From an uncultured Myxococcales bacterium (lineage in GTDB: Bacteria > Myxococcota_A > Polyangia > Polyangiales > Polyangiaceae), in assembly GCA_937949945.1 (NCBI GenBank), contig CALFEQ010000031.1:66179-130178 (forward strand): a stretch of DNA of 64,000 nt, written 5' to 3'. Of this stretch, positions 35,366 through 44,784 are shown piece by piece; the stretch's first letter is position 1, and every line of letters starts with the position of its first letter. The position numbers were made by a program, and so were the translations under genes. The notes under the pieces were generated by a model, which saw only the letters and a list, made by a program, of their open reading frames with translations, made no database searches and was not told the DNA's origin.

Positions 35366-36757
35366 GTGAATCGTCGCCTGACGCAGACCCTCATCCTGAT
35401 GACGATCCTTCTCGTCCCGGCGCTCGCCTGGGCAGGCAATTGCGCCGACGGAGGCGGATCCGACTCCGGAAAGTTCGCCGACATCCTCGAGAAGCACGGC
35501 GCCGTCATGGCCGTGCTCATGTCGTTCGGCTTCGGGTTCTTGGCGAGCCTCACGCCGTGCGTGTACCCGATGGTCCCGATCACGGTCTCGATCTTCGGCG
35601 CGACCAGCGAGCAGACCTCACGGCTCCGCGGCGCGGCGCTCTCGGCGACGTTCGTCCTCGGCATCGCCGCGCTCTTCACGCCGATGGGCGTCCTCTCCGC
35701 CCTCACCGGCAAGCTGATGGGCTCGGCGCTCTCGAACCAGTGGGTCGTCCTCGGGCTCGCCGCCCTGTTCATCGCCCTCGCGGCGTCGATGTTCGGCGCG
35801 TTCGAGCTCGCGCTTCCGGCGAGCATCACGAACCGCCTGTCGACGGTCGGCGGCGTCGGCTTCAAGGGCGCGTTCGTCATGGGCCTCGTGATGGGCCTCA
35901 TCGCCGCGCCCTGCACCGGCCCGTTCCTCACCGGCATGGTGACGGTGATCGCGACGACGAAGAACGTCGTGCTCGGCTCCGCAGCGCTCTTCTCGTTCGC
36001 GCTCGGCCTCGGCGTCATCTTCTTCATCGCGGGCGCCTTCGGCGCGAACCTGCCGAAGGGCGGCGCCTGGATGATGGGCGTGAAGTGGGTCAGCGGCGTC
36101 GGCCTGGCCTACATGGCCTTCGCGTACCTCCGCGACCGCTTCGAGCCGGTGCGCAACCTCGTGAACCACCCGAGCTACACGTTCGGCGCGGTCGCGGGCC
36201 TCGTGCTCCTCGTCGGCGTCGTGCTGGGCGGCATCCACGTCATGGCCGAGCGCCGCAAGTCGCCGATCGCCCACCTCTCGAAGCCGATGAAGCTCGCGTC
36301 GATCATCCCGGCCGTCGCCGGCGCGGCGATGCTCTTCTCGTGGGTGAACCTCAACCACGACGTCGATCCGAACGCTCCCGACATCGCGTGGCTGACGAAC
36401 GAGCCCGAGGCGGTCGCGAAGGCGCAGGCCGAGGGCAAGCCGATGCTGATCGACTTCGGCGCGAGCTGGTGCACGGCCTGCAAGGAGCTCGAGCACCAGA
36501 CCTTCCCCGATCCGAACGTCCGCGCCGAGGCTCAGCGCTTCGTCGCCCTCCGCGTCGACGCGACCGACGACGAGGACGAGGAGGTCATCCGGCTCAAGGA
36601 CAAGTACAAGGTCGTCGGCCTCCCGACGGTCATCATGCTCGACAAGAACGGCAAGGAGGTCGTCCGCTTCAACGAGTTCGTGAAGCCGGACAAGTTCTAC
36701 GAGGCGATGAAGTGCAACGTCTCCGCGAGCCCGTCCGAGGTCGTGGGGATGAACTGA
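35366..36757 (+). CDS. DsbD-like thiol-disulfide transporter
   Basis: The 463-residue protein (GTG start, AGGAGG just upstream) has a signal segment and then a DsbD beta-type membrane domain with about eight TM helices. The two redox Cys are in SLTPCVYP and AAPCTGP. A C-terminal thioredoxin-like gamma domain follows with WCTAC and GLPTVI (cis-Pro). It moves electrons from cytoplasmic thioredoxin across the membrane to envelope thiols. The N-terminal alpha domain of E. coli DsbD is missing, so a separate periplasmic acceptor is implied. The triple DsbA-like protein is oxidase-type and may not be that acceptor. Confidence 0.92.
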   Translation: MNRRLTQTLILMTILLVPALAWAGNCADGGGSDSGKFADILEKHGAVMAVLMSFGFGFLASLTPCVYPMVPITVSIFGATSEQTSRLRGAALSATFVLGIAALFTPMGVLSALTGKLMGSALSNQWVVLGLAALFIALAASMFGAFELALPASITNRLSTVGGVGFKGAFVMGLVMGLIAAPCTGPFLTGMVTVIATTKNVVLGSAALFSFALGLGVIFFIAGAFGANLPKGGAWMMGVKWVSGVGLAYMAFAYLRDRFEPVRNLVNHPSYTFGAVAGLVLLVGVVLGGIHVMAERRKSPIAHLSKPMKLASIIPAVAGAAMLFSWVNLNHDVDPNAPDIAWLTNEPEAVAKAQAEGKPMLIDFGASWCTACKELEHQTFPDPNVRAEAQRFVALRVDATDDEDEEVIRLKDKYKVVGLPTVIMLDKNGKEVVRFNEFVKPDKFYEAMKCNVSASPSEVVGMN

Positions 36758-36763
36758 GGGAGA

Positions 36764-36784
36764 GGCTCCAGGCTCCGGGCTCCA
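36764..36784. repeat. GGCTCCA heptad tract after the DsbD-like gene
   Basis: Three heptads (GGCTCCA, GGCTCCG, GGCTCCA) lie 6 bases after the stop codon and 29 bases before an intrinsic terminator. Confidence 0.8.
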
Positions 36785-36813
36785 GAGGGGCTGAGCCTCG
36801 AGCGATCGCGAGC

Positions 36814-36848
36814 GAGGGCTCTCTTTGACGAGAGCCCTCTCTTCGTTT
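36814..36848 (+). terminator. Rho-independent terminator of the DsbD-like gene
   Basis: A 10-bp perfect stem, GAGGGCTCTC/GAGAGCCCTC, with a 6-base loop is followed by TCTTCGTTTT. This is one of the clearest intrinsic terminators in the window. Confidence 0.9.
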
Positions 36849-36857
36849 TGTCCTGAC

Positions 36858-36889
36858 GCTCCAAACTCCAGGCGCGCGCCGAGGACTGA
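36858..36889. repeat. Short heptad-family element
   Basis: GCTCCAAACTCCAGG followed by GCGCGCC and GAGGACTGAC looks like a shortened copy of the composite element at 22081 and 29046, without its hairpin. Confidence 0.55.
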
Positions 36890-37233
36890 CGGACCTGAGC
36901 TTCGGGCTCGAGTGAGCACGACGAACGGACGCGGTTCTTCGGTCGCGGCCGGGCTGGAGCTCCGGGTTTCGGCGGGAGCAAACGCGAGGGCTCTCGAGGG
37001 CCCTCGCTTCTTTTCTCGTGCGCGGCCCCGTGCGGCGAACGGTGCTGGCACGGATCTTTTCCGGCCGCAGGGTCGAGGCCTTGACGGGTCTTCGATCGGG
37101 CTTACTTCTGCCAGTGCCAGCAACGAAGAAGGCTCGATGCCACGGCACCGTCCGAGAGGTGTCGGTTCGAGCTCGAGCTCGTCAACGCAAACGACCCTCT
37201 CCATGCGGAGGGGGCTTGGTGGAGGTCTGTCCC
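36890..37233. other. Noncoding region between dsbD-like gene and hsp20
   Basis: I find no gene here; the open frames are shadow-like. The stretch holds a second terminator-like hairpin and the hsp20 leader with a GGAGG ribosome site 9 bases before its ATG. No CIRCE element is seen. Confidence 0.5.
36984..37018 (+). terminator. Second terminator-like hairpin upstream of hsp20
   Basis: GCGAGGGC (36984-36991) pairs with GCCCTCGC (37000-37007) around an 8-base loop and is followed by TTCTTTTCT. It resembles the terminator at 36814, so it may be a tandem back-up or end an unseen short transcript. Confidence 0.7.
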
Positions 37234-37704
37234 ATGACGTCTGCATGGAGTGCTTTCCCGATGCTCGATCGCCTGTTCGACGACGTGATGACCGGCATCG
37301 CCGGAACCGCGTTCGGCGCCGACGCCTCGACGCGAGCCTTCTCACCCGCGGTCGACGTACGCGCGAACGACGATGAGATCGTCCTCGTCGCCGACGTGCC
37401 CGGCGTGAAGAAGGAGGACCTCGAGGTCACGTTCGAGGACGGCGTGCTCACGATCAAGGGTCAGCGTCGATACGAGGGCACCGACAAGGAGAAGGTGTGG
37501 CTGGGCCGTTGCTACGGCGCGTTCGAGCGGTCCTTCACGCTCCCGGAGACCGTCGACGCCGAGCGCCTCACGGCCGATCTCGCCGACGGCGTCCTCACCA
37601 TCCGCGTCCCTCGGCAGCCGAAGGCGAAGCCGAAGAAGATCGCCATCAACGATCATGCCTCCCCGCCCCGCCTCGAGCAGGAGGCCTCGAGCGCGAAGCA
37701 GTGA
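37234..37704 (+). CDS. Hsp20-family small heat-shock protein
   Basis: The 156-residue protein starts at the ATG after GGAGG. It has an alpha-crystallin domain (about 36-130) with SPAVDVRANDDEIVLVADVPG, EVTFEDGVLTIKGQRR, the A-x3-RSFTLPE-like FERSFTLPE, and LADGVLTIRVPR. It is an ATP-independent holdase chaperone. The length and the N-terminal LDRLFDDV are normal for the class A type. The final 25 residues are Pro/Lys-rich. Confidence 0.95.
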   Translation: MTSAWSAFPMLDRLFDDVMTGIAGTAFGADASTRAFSPAVDVRANDDEIVLVADVPGVKKEDLEVTFEDGVLTIKGQRRYEGTDKEKVWLGRCYGAFERSFTLPETVDAERLTADLADGVLTIRVPRQPKAKPKKIAINDHASPPRLEQEASSAKQ

Positions 37705-37715
37705 GGGGATTGGCG

Positions 37716-37818
37716 GGCTCCAGGCTCCTGGCTCCAGGAGCCGGGCAGAAGGCGGGCTCGAGGCGTACGTGACCTGCGCGCCGCCCGGCCTCGAGGCCGC
37801 CCCCTGGAGCCCGGAGCC
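37716..37818. repeat. Inverted pair of GGCTCC heptad tracts between convergent genes
   Basis: Three heptads (GGCTCCA, GGCTCCT, GGCTCCA) at 37716-37736 face an inverted copy at 37803-37818 whose complement reads GGCTCCGGGCTCCAGG. The two could pair into a long stem between the hsp20 stop and the stop of the opposite-strand lipoprotein gene, as a bidirectional terminator would. Confidence 0.7.
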
Positions 37819-40158
37819 TCAGTTCATCGGACACTCACACGGCGCCTTCACGCCACCTGTCGTGCAGGCCGCGCACGAGCATCCGAGCGCGATCTGCTTG
37901 TCCTTGCAGTACGCCATCCACGGCGTGCCGCTCGCGACGTCGAGGCACCACCAGCCGTCGGTCTTGTCTCCGCAGTCCGTCTTGCTGAGCGGTGACTCGC
38001 ACTGGATCTCGTCGACGTTCGGCTTCTCGACGCAGACGAGATCGCCTTGGCAGCGCACCTCGGCGACGAGCTGACCGCTCTTGCAGCGGTAGCCGCCCGC
38101 ACGGTTGTCGGGCGCGACGCTGCAGTGCACGCCGTCGGGCTTGCCTTCGCACGTGTCCTCGAGGAGGTCGCGGCTCGGCGGATCTTGCGCGGTCTCGTCC
38201 CAGGGAACCGGGTTCGCGCAGGTGTCCTTGCCGAAGCCGCGCGGGTAGTAGCTCGGAAACGTCCTCGGCTTCGGCACGTTGCGACCCGCGGTGGCCGAGT
38301 CGCGACACTTCGAGCCCTGGTAGTCGCACCAGTAGAACCCCGGCGCCGCGCCGCTGTACGGCGCGAGCGCGGGAGAGCCGGGGAGGTAATCGACGGGGAT
38401 GGAGTCGATGCAACGGGTCGTTCCGTTCGCGTCCTTCGCGCAGGCGTGGCCCGGGAAGTAGTGCATCTTCCCGTCGGGGCCGGGGAACGGACTGAGCATC
38501 GCCGAGTGCATCCCGACGCCGTCCTGGGTGTGCGTGGTGACGTAGCCGTACGAGAGATCGTCGTTCGGGTACGTCCGCTCGGCCTCCTCCAGCCTCGATC
38601 CGGAGAAGTCCGCCGGCACGCACTGATCGAAAGAGGGCTCGAAGGCGATCGTCGTGTCGGACGTGAAGTAGGCGCCGTTCGACGAAATGCGCACCGTCTC
38701 CAACCGCGGCGGCGGGATCGTCCCATTGGCCGCCTGCTCGCCCGTGTATTCCGTCACCCAGACGTCGAGGCAGAGCTCCGGCTTGATCACGCGAACGTCC
38801 GGCGCGTGCTGGCCGCACGACGTCGTCGTGGCCTTCTCTCCACCCTCGGTGCAGATCGCGATGAGATCGCCCTCGTCGTCCGGGACGCAGGTGAGCTCGT
38901 CCGGATCGTAGTGCGAGCCCTCCGGGCACGGCATGCACGCGATGCGTCCCTGCGCGTCGACGACGCGCTGCGCACGCACGGGTACCTGCCCTGCCTTCGC
39001 CGATGCGAAGCCGCACGTGCACTCGCGGACCGTGTTGAACACGTCGGCGACGGCGTCGTAGTAGCCCTTCACCTCGCTCGCCTTCGGCATCACGCCGATG
39101 CGGTTGATCACGTCGATCAGCATGCGGTCGGGCATCTGGAGGTCCACCGTCGGAAGCGCCGGGAGGGTCGCGTCGCGGCTCGCGCAGAGCACGTTCTTCA
39201 GATGGTCGAGCAGGCCGTTCTTGACCATCGACTTGATGACCCCCTCGATGATGCTGAGCGCGCACTTGCGACCGAGCACGCCGGCTCCGCCTGCGAGGAG
39301 CAACTCCGTCGGACCGTTGAAGACGATCGCCGTATCCACCGCAGTGAGCCCGAGGGCCGTGAGGAACGCCAAGCAGGTCTTGTTCTTGTAGACCCCCTTC
39401 AGCGACCCCTGGAGCGCCTCGGTGAACTCCGCCATCAGCGAGGCGTCCTCGATGTCACAGACGTGACGGAAGCAATCGCTCGGCGGAGCGCGGCCGTCCA
39501 CGCACGGCTCGTCGATCTCGCCCGCCTCGGCGCAGGGACGGATCGTTCCGGAGAGGACGACGTCGACGCTCTTGGTGGACGTGGACGTCGATACGGTGGC
39601 TCGCGGAGGACGCGCGTTCGCCTCGGCGGCGCTCTTCCCGCCGTCGGCGAACGCGTCGAGGACGAGCCGGACGATCGCCGCCTGCTCGGCGCGCGTGAGG
39701 CGCGGGCTCGGTTTGGCGCCCCGACGCGACAGGCGCGCTGCACGCAGGTCCGGCGCGAGCGCCCCAGCGAGCTGACCGTTCGTCGGCTCGAGCGGCAGGC
39801 GCGCGATGCTGCCGAGATCCAGCGCGATCGCCCCGACGATGAGCGGCTCTCCGTCGGCGCCGTGCGCGACGTAATCCATCCCGAGCCCGGTCCGGCGGCT
39901 CGGCGTCGCCACGCCCTTGCGATCGACGGTCGACGACAGCGGGCGCACCCGCGCTTCGAGCCATTTGACGCCGAGAGTCTCGGCGTCCGGTCCCTTCGCT
40001 TCGGCCACGCGTACGCCGTTGCCCGCCAGCACGAGCCGTCGCTCGCCGTTCGAGCCGCGAAGCGGATCGACCTCGTGCGACGACGAGCAGCCGAGCGCGA
40101 GCACGACGACGACCGCCAGCACCCAGGCGAGCAGCGCTCTCGGAGAACCTCGTCCCAT
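37819..40158 (-). CDS. Large Cys-rich lipoprotein, function unknown
   Basis: The 779-residue protein begins with a signal ending in lipobox LALGC, then Ser residues. The first third is an Ala/Arg-rich region with a Ser/Thr stretch (TVSTSTSTKS). The middle is helical with Cys pairs. The C-terminal 400 residues are Cys-rich (CMPCPEGSHYDP, CKSGQLVAEVRCQGDLVC, GCSCAACTTGG, CECP), probably disulfide-bonded and surface exposed. No catalytic motif is recognised. Similar Cys-rich lipoproteins are common in Polyangiales. It is separated from hsp20 by an inverted repeat pair. Confidence 0.85.
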   Translation of the reverse strand: MGRGSPRALLAWVLAVVVVLALGCSSSHEVDPLRGSNGERRLVLAGNGVRVAEAKGPDAETLGVKWLEARVRPLSSTVDRKGVATPSRRTGLGMDYVAHGADGEPLIVGAIALDLGSIARLPLEPTNGQLAGALAPDLRAARLSRRGAKPSPRLTRAEQAAIVRLVLDAFADGGKSAAEANARPPRATVSTSTSTKSVDVVLSGTIRPCAEAGEIDEPCVDGRAPPSDCFRHVCDIEDASLMAEFTEALQGSLKGVYKNKTCLAFLTALGLTAVDTAIVFNGPTELLLAGGAGVLGRKCALSIIEGVIKSMVKNGLLDHLKNVLCASRDATLPALPTVDLQMPDRMLIDVINRIGVMPKASEVKGYYDAVADVFNTVRECTCGFASAKAGQVPVRAQRVVDAQGRIACMPCPEGSHYDPDELTCVPDDEGDLIAICTEGGEKATTTSCGQHAPDVRVIKPELCLDVWVTEYTGEQAANGTIPPPRLETVRISSNGAYFTSDTTIAFEPSFDQCVPADFSGSRLEEAERTYPNDDLSYGYVTTHTQDGVGMHSAMLSPFPGPDGKMHYFPGHACAKDANGTTRCIDSIPVDYLPGSPALAPYSGAAPGFYWCDYQGSKCRDSATAGRNVPKPRTFPSYYPRGFGKDTCANPVPWDETAQDPPSRDLLEDTCEGKPDGVHCSVAPDNRAGGYRCKSGQLVAEVRCQGDLVCVEKPNVDEIQCESPLSKTDCGDKTDGWWCLDVASGTPWMAYCKDKQIALGCSCAACTTGGVKAPCECPMN

Positions 40159-40401
40159 GACGGCTCACGAGAGCAAGCCTCGGTCCACACCCGCCGTGCG
40201 GCGTTTCGTGGAAAGATCGCGCACGTGCGCCACGTGGCGCGGCGATTTCCTCCGGCGACGCCGAGTTTTCAGCCCGTGTGGCGGCCAACCGCCAGATCCG
40301 CGCACGATCCGTCCTGCACGCACGATCCGGCGCCGAAGCGCCCGACCTCGGCGACCACGAGCGCCCGGGCGTCCGTCAGGACGGTGGGACGAAGCGCTCG
40401 G

Positions 40402-41421
40402 TCAGAGGGCCGCCCGGTCGTCGTCCGCGCAGCCGCCCTCCCGCAACACGGACACGCCTTCGGCGGCCGCCACGCACGCGTTGCTGTAGGTCCTGCCGTC
40501 GCAACCGCACACGGGCTCGAAGATCCGCGGGCACATCGCGGGCTTGTACATGCAGCGACCCGGCGCGTTCGCGGCGCCGCAGAGGTCCCTCGGCTCCCAA
40601 CTGCAGAACTGGCCGGGGTTGCACTCGTCACCCGCGAAGGAGCCACACGCCTTGCCCTCGCGACCGACGACGCGGAGGAAGAACTCCGACGCGACGACCT
40701 TCGCCCCGCACGCGGCGTCGTCTTCCAGACACATCGGCGTGGCGAGGCTGCCCGCGACGAGGATGCCCTCCCTCGTGGCGAGCGCCTCGCTCGCGCGACG
40801 GAGCGCGTTCGGCTCGGCGTCGCGAGCCGTCTGATCGAGGATGACCTCCACGACGTCCTCGTACGCGCCGTTCGTGTTGAGAACCGTCGCCCGCGTCGAG
40901 GGGCACGGAGTCGTGACGCAGCGGATGCCGTTGTCGGCGGTCCGGTAGAAGGTGCCCGTCGCGGTCGAGCCCGTCGCGCCGAGCCAGACCTCGGTCGCCT
41001 TCAGCGTGCCCACGGGCGTCCCGTGGACGTCCGTCGCGTGCGTCCGCGCCTGGAGCAGCACCGGGGCGCCGGCCTCGATGGCGGCGAGGAGGTCGGCCTC
41101 CTCGCGCGGCGACAGCCCGGCGCCGGAGAGCTCGATCGATCCGACGTAGCACTCGGCCGCGAGCGTGCCGTCCGCGCAGCGCGTCCGCGTCTCGTTCGCG
41201 CGCTGGACGAACCACCCGCCGCAGAAGGGCTCGGCGCACTTGCGCTTGTCGCGTCCCTTGACGACGAACCAGCCGGAGTCCGAAGACGCACCCGAGATCG
41301 CGTCCTCGGTGGCTTCGACCTCTCCATCGTTGCTCGCGTCCACGGCGCAGCCAGCGACGAACGAGGAGAACAGCAAGACGGAGAAGCGACGGAGGAGTGC
41401 CGGTCCCATGGCGGCGCCCAT
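40402..41421 (-). CDS. Lipoprotein with Kazal-type and DUF6748-like regions
   Basis: The 339-residue protein has a signal ending in FVAGC (lipobox) and an acidic linker. A central region (DSGWFVVKGRDKRKC, FCGGWFVQRAN, GIRCVTTPCPS) resembles DUF6748 as I recall it. A C-terminal Kazal-type module (CPRIFEPVCGCDGRTYSNAC) follows. Kazal domains inhibit serine proteases, so an envelope protease-inhibitor role is possible. The domain has fewer than the usual six Cys in view, so the fold may be degenerate. The start is ATG at 41421. Confidence 0.82.
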   Translation of the reverse strand: MGAAMGPALLRRFSVLLFSSFVAGCAVDASNDGEVEATEDAISGASSDSGWFVVKGRDKRKCAEPFCGGWFVQRANETRTRCADGTLAAECYVGSIELSGAGLSPREEADLLAAIEAGAPVLLQARTHATDVHGTPVGTLKATEVWLGATGSTATGTFYRTADNGIRCVTTPCPSTRATVLNTNGAYEDVVEVILDQTARDAEPNALRRASEALATREGILVAGSLATPMCLEDDAACGAKVVASEFFLRVVGREGKACGSFAGDECNPGQFCSWEPRDLCGAANAPGRCMYKPAMCPRIFEPVCGCDGRTYSNACVAAAEGVSVLREGGCADDDRAAL

Positions 41422-41688
41422 GTAACACTATGTAGGTAAGGATCAAGAGTCAGCTCGCCGACCGGCGTCCGACGGGCGCGATCGCTCGCGACAGCGGGCG
41501 CTGCATGCAGCCCTCACTCGATCCGCCCGCACGACGCGCGGGCGCGCCTCGTCGCTCGTTTGCATCGATTTTCGAGCGGTTGGCGGGTCACCGCCGATTG
41601 ATGCCTTCGAGCAGCGAAAGCGTTTTAACGGTTCGCGAAGCGTCCAAGAGACCCCACGCAGCCGCGGTTGCATTAGGCTCGCGGCGGC

Positions 41689-44274
41689 GTGTTCTCCCTC
41701 ATCGGACGTTCGGACGATGCCGAGGTCATTCGCGCTCTGTTGACGCGTGGGGAGCGCGTCGTGACCGTCGCGGGTGCGTCAGGCACGGGGAAGAGCCGCC
41801 TCGCTCGCGAGATCGCGCGCTCGGCGAGCCTCGGAGGGATCGGCGCCATCCCCGTCGGAAACGTGATCGTCTGCGATCTCGGCGAGGCGCGCACGGAGGA
41901 CGACGTCGCGACGGTCCTCGCGCACGCCGCCGACGCGACGGCTCACGGACCGCGTCCGTTCGAAGCGCTCGGACACCGCCTCGCGACACGCGGAGGACAT
42001 CTCCTCGTCCTCGACGACGTCACGCCCGGCGTGCTCGCGAAGGACTCGCTCCTTTCCCTCGTCGAAGCCGCGCCGCGCCTGCAGCTCCTCGTCACGTCCC
42101 GCGAGCCGCTGGGCATCGACGGCGAGCAGGTGCACGGCCTCGGTCCTCTCGCGATCGACGACGGCGTCGCGCTCGTTCGCGATCGCCTCGTCGCAGCGGG
42201 CGCGAACGTGAAGGTGCTCGACGAGAGCGACGGGCAGACCCTCGTGCGGCTCGTGGAGATCCTCGAGGGCGTTCCGCTCGCCCTCGAGCTCGCCGCGGTC
42301 GGCATCGCGGGCCTCGGGCTCTCGGCCGTCGTGGAGCAGGTCGCGCGCACGGCGATCCTCGCGCGAGGAAGCGTGCCGCTGGACGAGCTCGTCGCCATCG
42401 CATGGCGCGCGCTCGATCCGTACGAGCGCTCGATGCTCGCTCGCTGCTCCGTATTCCGCGGAGGCTTCACCGTGGACGCGGCGCGCGCCGTCGCGGGAGG
42501 CGATCGGCGCGCGCTCGACGCGCTCGAGTCGCTCGGGGACAAGGCGCTGCTCGGCGACGACGATGATCGGCTCCGCCTGCATCCGCACGTCCGCCGCTAC
42601 GCCGCCACGCAGCTCGCGCCGGAGGACGAAGCGCGGGCGCGACAGGCAGCGCACTACCTCGATTCCGGCGAAGCCTGGGCGCGCGATCCGTCGATCCTTG
42701 GAGTTCCCGTCGACGATCTCGACGGCGGCACGGGCACGCCTCGACCGACGGGCCTCGCGCGGATCGCCGCCGAGAGGGACAACCTGCTCGCGGTGATCGA
42801 GCACGCGCTCGCCACGTCCGACGGCACGACCGCGGCCCGTGGGCTCCTCGTCCTCTTGCCCGTCGTTCTCGCGCGCGGGCCGATCGCTCCGTACCTCGCG
42901 CTCGTCGGGCGCGCGCTCGAGCTTCCGATGCCGATCGACCGGCGCATCGCGCTGCTCGCCGCGCGCGGCAAGGGCCTCCGCCGCATCGCACGCGACGACG
43001 AGGCGGAGCAGGCGCAGCACGACGCCGTGCTCCTCGCGCGTGGTGCAGGGTTCCGGCGCGAGGAGGCACGCCTCCTCGGCCAGCTCGGGATGGCTGCGTA
43101 CGCGCGGTGCGACTTCGACACGGCGCTCGCGCGTTTCCGCGCGGCGCTCGAGCTGCAGAGCGTCCTCGGCGACGCCGGTGAGCAAGCGATCACGCTGGCG
43201 CAGCTCGCGATGGTCCATCGCGAGCTCGGCGCGCTCGACGAGGCTCGCGACGCCGCGCTCCGGGCCCTGCCGATTCTGCGTACGACGTGCGAGGCCAGGT
43301 ATCTCGCCCTCACGCTCGTCGAGCTCGCGCGGTGCCATCTCGACGCCGGCGACCTCGATCGCGCGAGGATGGATCTCGCCGCTGCGTTTCGAGCAGCCGA
43401 GGACGACGCCGTCGTCTCGGCGTACGCTCGATGCCTGGCCGCGGCCGTGGACCACGCCGCAGGGGATCTCGACGCCGCCGAGCCGAAGTACCTCGAGGCC
43501 ATCCACGCGAGCCGAGACGCGGGACACGTACGGCTCGAGGGCGCCGCGTTCGTCTACCTCGGGATCCTCTCGTTCGATCGCGGTGATCTCGACGTCGCCA
43601 CCGAGAGGCTCGAGCACGGTATCGACCTCTTGCGGGCCGCGCGCGACGTTCGCTACGCCGCGCTCGGGACCGCCTACGTCGGCGCGTGCGCACGGCTCGC
43701 CGGCGACGACGCGCGCGCGACCACGCTGTTCGAACGGGCGCAGGCGGCCGTCCGCGAAGGCGACCCGATGCGCACCGCGATCGATCTCTTGCGGCTCACG
43801 TCGGACACCTCCGCCCTCCCGCCGTACGCGGGTGTCGAAGCCGCATCGTCGTGGGAGGTGCGCCACGCGCTCGAGCGTTGGGAGCGCGCGGCGGGCAGCC
43901 GGACGACGGAGACGTTCGAGACGGACGTGGTCTTCCACGTCGCCGCCGACGGCGCGTGGATGGAGCACGCCGGTCATTACGTCGAGTGCAGCCGGCGCGC
44001 GGCCGCGCAACGTCTGCTCGCGGCGCTCGCTCGCGCACGCACGGAGGCGCCGGGCAAGGCGATCCCGTCCGAGGATCTCGTCGCCGCCGGATGGCCGAAC
44101 GAGCAGATCCTGTCTTCCGCCGCCAAGAATCGGCTCCGCGTGACGCTCTCTTGGCTGCGCAAGAACGGCCTCGGCCGGGCGCTCCAGTCGCGTGCCGACG
44201 GCTACCTGCTCGATCCGCAGCTCGTCGGCGTCGCGCCGGCCTCCAAGGATCGGGGTGAAATCCGGCGGAGCTGA
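41689..44274 (+). CDS. STAND-type ATPase with helical repeats and C-terminal winged helix
   Basis: The 861-residue protein (GTG start) has an NB-ARC/STAND-like ATPase near the N-terminus (Walker A GASGTGKS, Walker B LLVLDDV, LLVTSREPLG), a winged region and then TPR-like repeats through about 740. The last 90 residues (GKAIPSEDLVAAGWPNEQIL, NRLRVTLSWLRKNGLGRAL, DGYLLDPQ) look like an OmpR/AfsR-type winged-helix DNA-binding domain. It is probably an ATP-switched transcription regulator. In AfsR-like SARPs the DNA-binding domain is N-terminal, so this order is reversed. Confidence 0.87.
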   Translation: MFSLIGRSDDAEVIRALLTRGERVVTVAGASGTGKSRLAREIARSASLGGIGAIPVGNVIVCDLGEARTEDDVATVLAHAADATAHGPRPFEALGHRLATRGGHLLVLDDVTPGVLAKDSLLSLVEAAPRLQLLVTSREPLGIDGEQVHGLGPLAIDDGVALVRDRLVAAGANVKVLDESDGQTLVRLVEILEGVPLALELAAVGIAGLGLSAVVEQVARTAILARGSVPLDELVAIAWRALDPYERSMLARCSVFRGGFTVDAARAVAGGDRRALDALESLGDKALLGDDDDRLRLHPHVRRYAATQLAPEDEARARQAAHYLDSGEAWARDPSILGVPVDDLDGGTGTPRPTGLARIAAERDNLLAVIEHALATSDGTTAARGLLVLLPVVLARGPIAPYLALVGRALELPMPIDRRIALLAARGKGLRRIARDDEAEQAQHDAVLLARGAGFRREEARLLGQLGMAAYARCDFDTALARFRAALELQSVLGDAGEQAITLAQLAMVHRELGALDEARDAALRALPILRTTCEARYLALTLVELARCHLDAGDLDRARMDLAAAFRAAEDDAVVSAYARCLAAAVDHAAGDLDAAEPKYLEAIHASRDAGHVRLEGAAFVYLGILSFDRGDLDVATERLEHGIDLLRAARDVRYAALGTAYVGACARLAGDDARATTLFERAQAAVREGDPMRTAIDLLRLTSDTSALPPYAGVEAASSWEVRHALERWERAAGSRTTETFETDVVFHVAADGAWMEHAGHYVECSRRAAAQRLLAALARARTEAPGKAIPSEDLVAAGWPNEQILSSAAKNRLRVTLSWLRKNGLGRALQSRADGYLLDPQLVGVAPASKDRGEIRRS

Positions 44275-44292
44275 GCCTCGCCGGGAGAGCTC

Positions 44293-44784
44293 TCACCAGA
44301 GATCGACGATCGTCATCTCGCGCGTCGCGCCTTTGACGCGGACCTCGATGACGTCGCCCGCCGCACGACCGAACAAGGCCTTGCCGAGCGGCGACTGCGG
44401 CGTGACGACCTGCGCGACGACGCCTTCGGCGGACAGCGACACGCCGCCGCCGAACGGCGCGAAGAAGAACGTCGACCGCGCCTCGTCCTCGTCCTCGACC
44501 GTGACGACGGCGGAAGCCTGGACCGTCTTCCCCGACAGATCGAGCGGCTCGATGGCGCTCGTCGCCTTGATCTCGCCTTCGAGCTCACGAACGCGCGCGG
44601 CCTGCGCGCCGGCGAGATACGACGCCTCGAGGGCACGCGTGTCCTTGTCGTTCTCGGGCTTCGCCTCTTCGTGCGTCGCCGCCTCGCGCGCGTCCTTCGC
44701 TGCCCTGCGCATCGTCGCGAGCTCCTCCTCGAGCTTGGCGAGGAGGGCGGCGACGAGCGCGCGCTTGACCGAGGTTCTGTCCAC
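44293..44784 (-). CDS. GreA/GreB-like transcription factor
   Basis: I chose a GTG start at 44784, giving 163 residues; no ribosome site is obvious. An N-terminal helical region (about 5-75, LLAKLEEELATMRRAAKDAR) stands where Gre has its coiled coil. The C-terminal domain is GreA/B-like (SPLGKALFGRAAGDVIEVRV with the typical GKALxG). Gre factors rescue backtracked RNA polymerase. The coiled coil lacks the clear tip acidic pair, so it may be a Gre-like antagonist or another polymerase secondary-channel protein. Confidence 0.82.
   Translation of the reverse strand: MDRTSVKRALVAALLAKLEEELATMRRAAKDAREAATHEEAKPENDKDTRALEASYLAGAQAARVRELEGEIKATSAIEPLDLSGKTVQASAVVTVEDEDEARSTFFFAPFGGGVSLSAEGVVAQVVTPQSPLGKALFGRAAGDVIEVRVKGATREMTIVDLW

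Noticed and set aside
37046..37062. Sigma-54-like TGGCACG upstream of hsp20
   Set aside because: The -24 GG part is perfect but the -12 GC is missing at the required 10-base spacing (TTTTC instead of TTGCA).
38047..41439. Plus-strand open frame of 1130 codons
   Set aside because: It lies opposite two lipoprotein genes with clear signal peptides and Cys patterns; the frame itself shows no motif.
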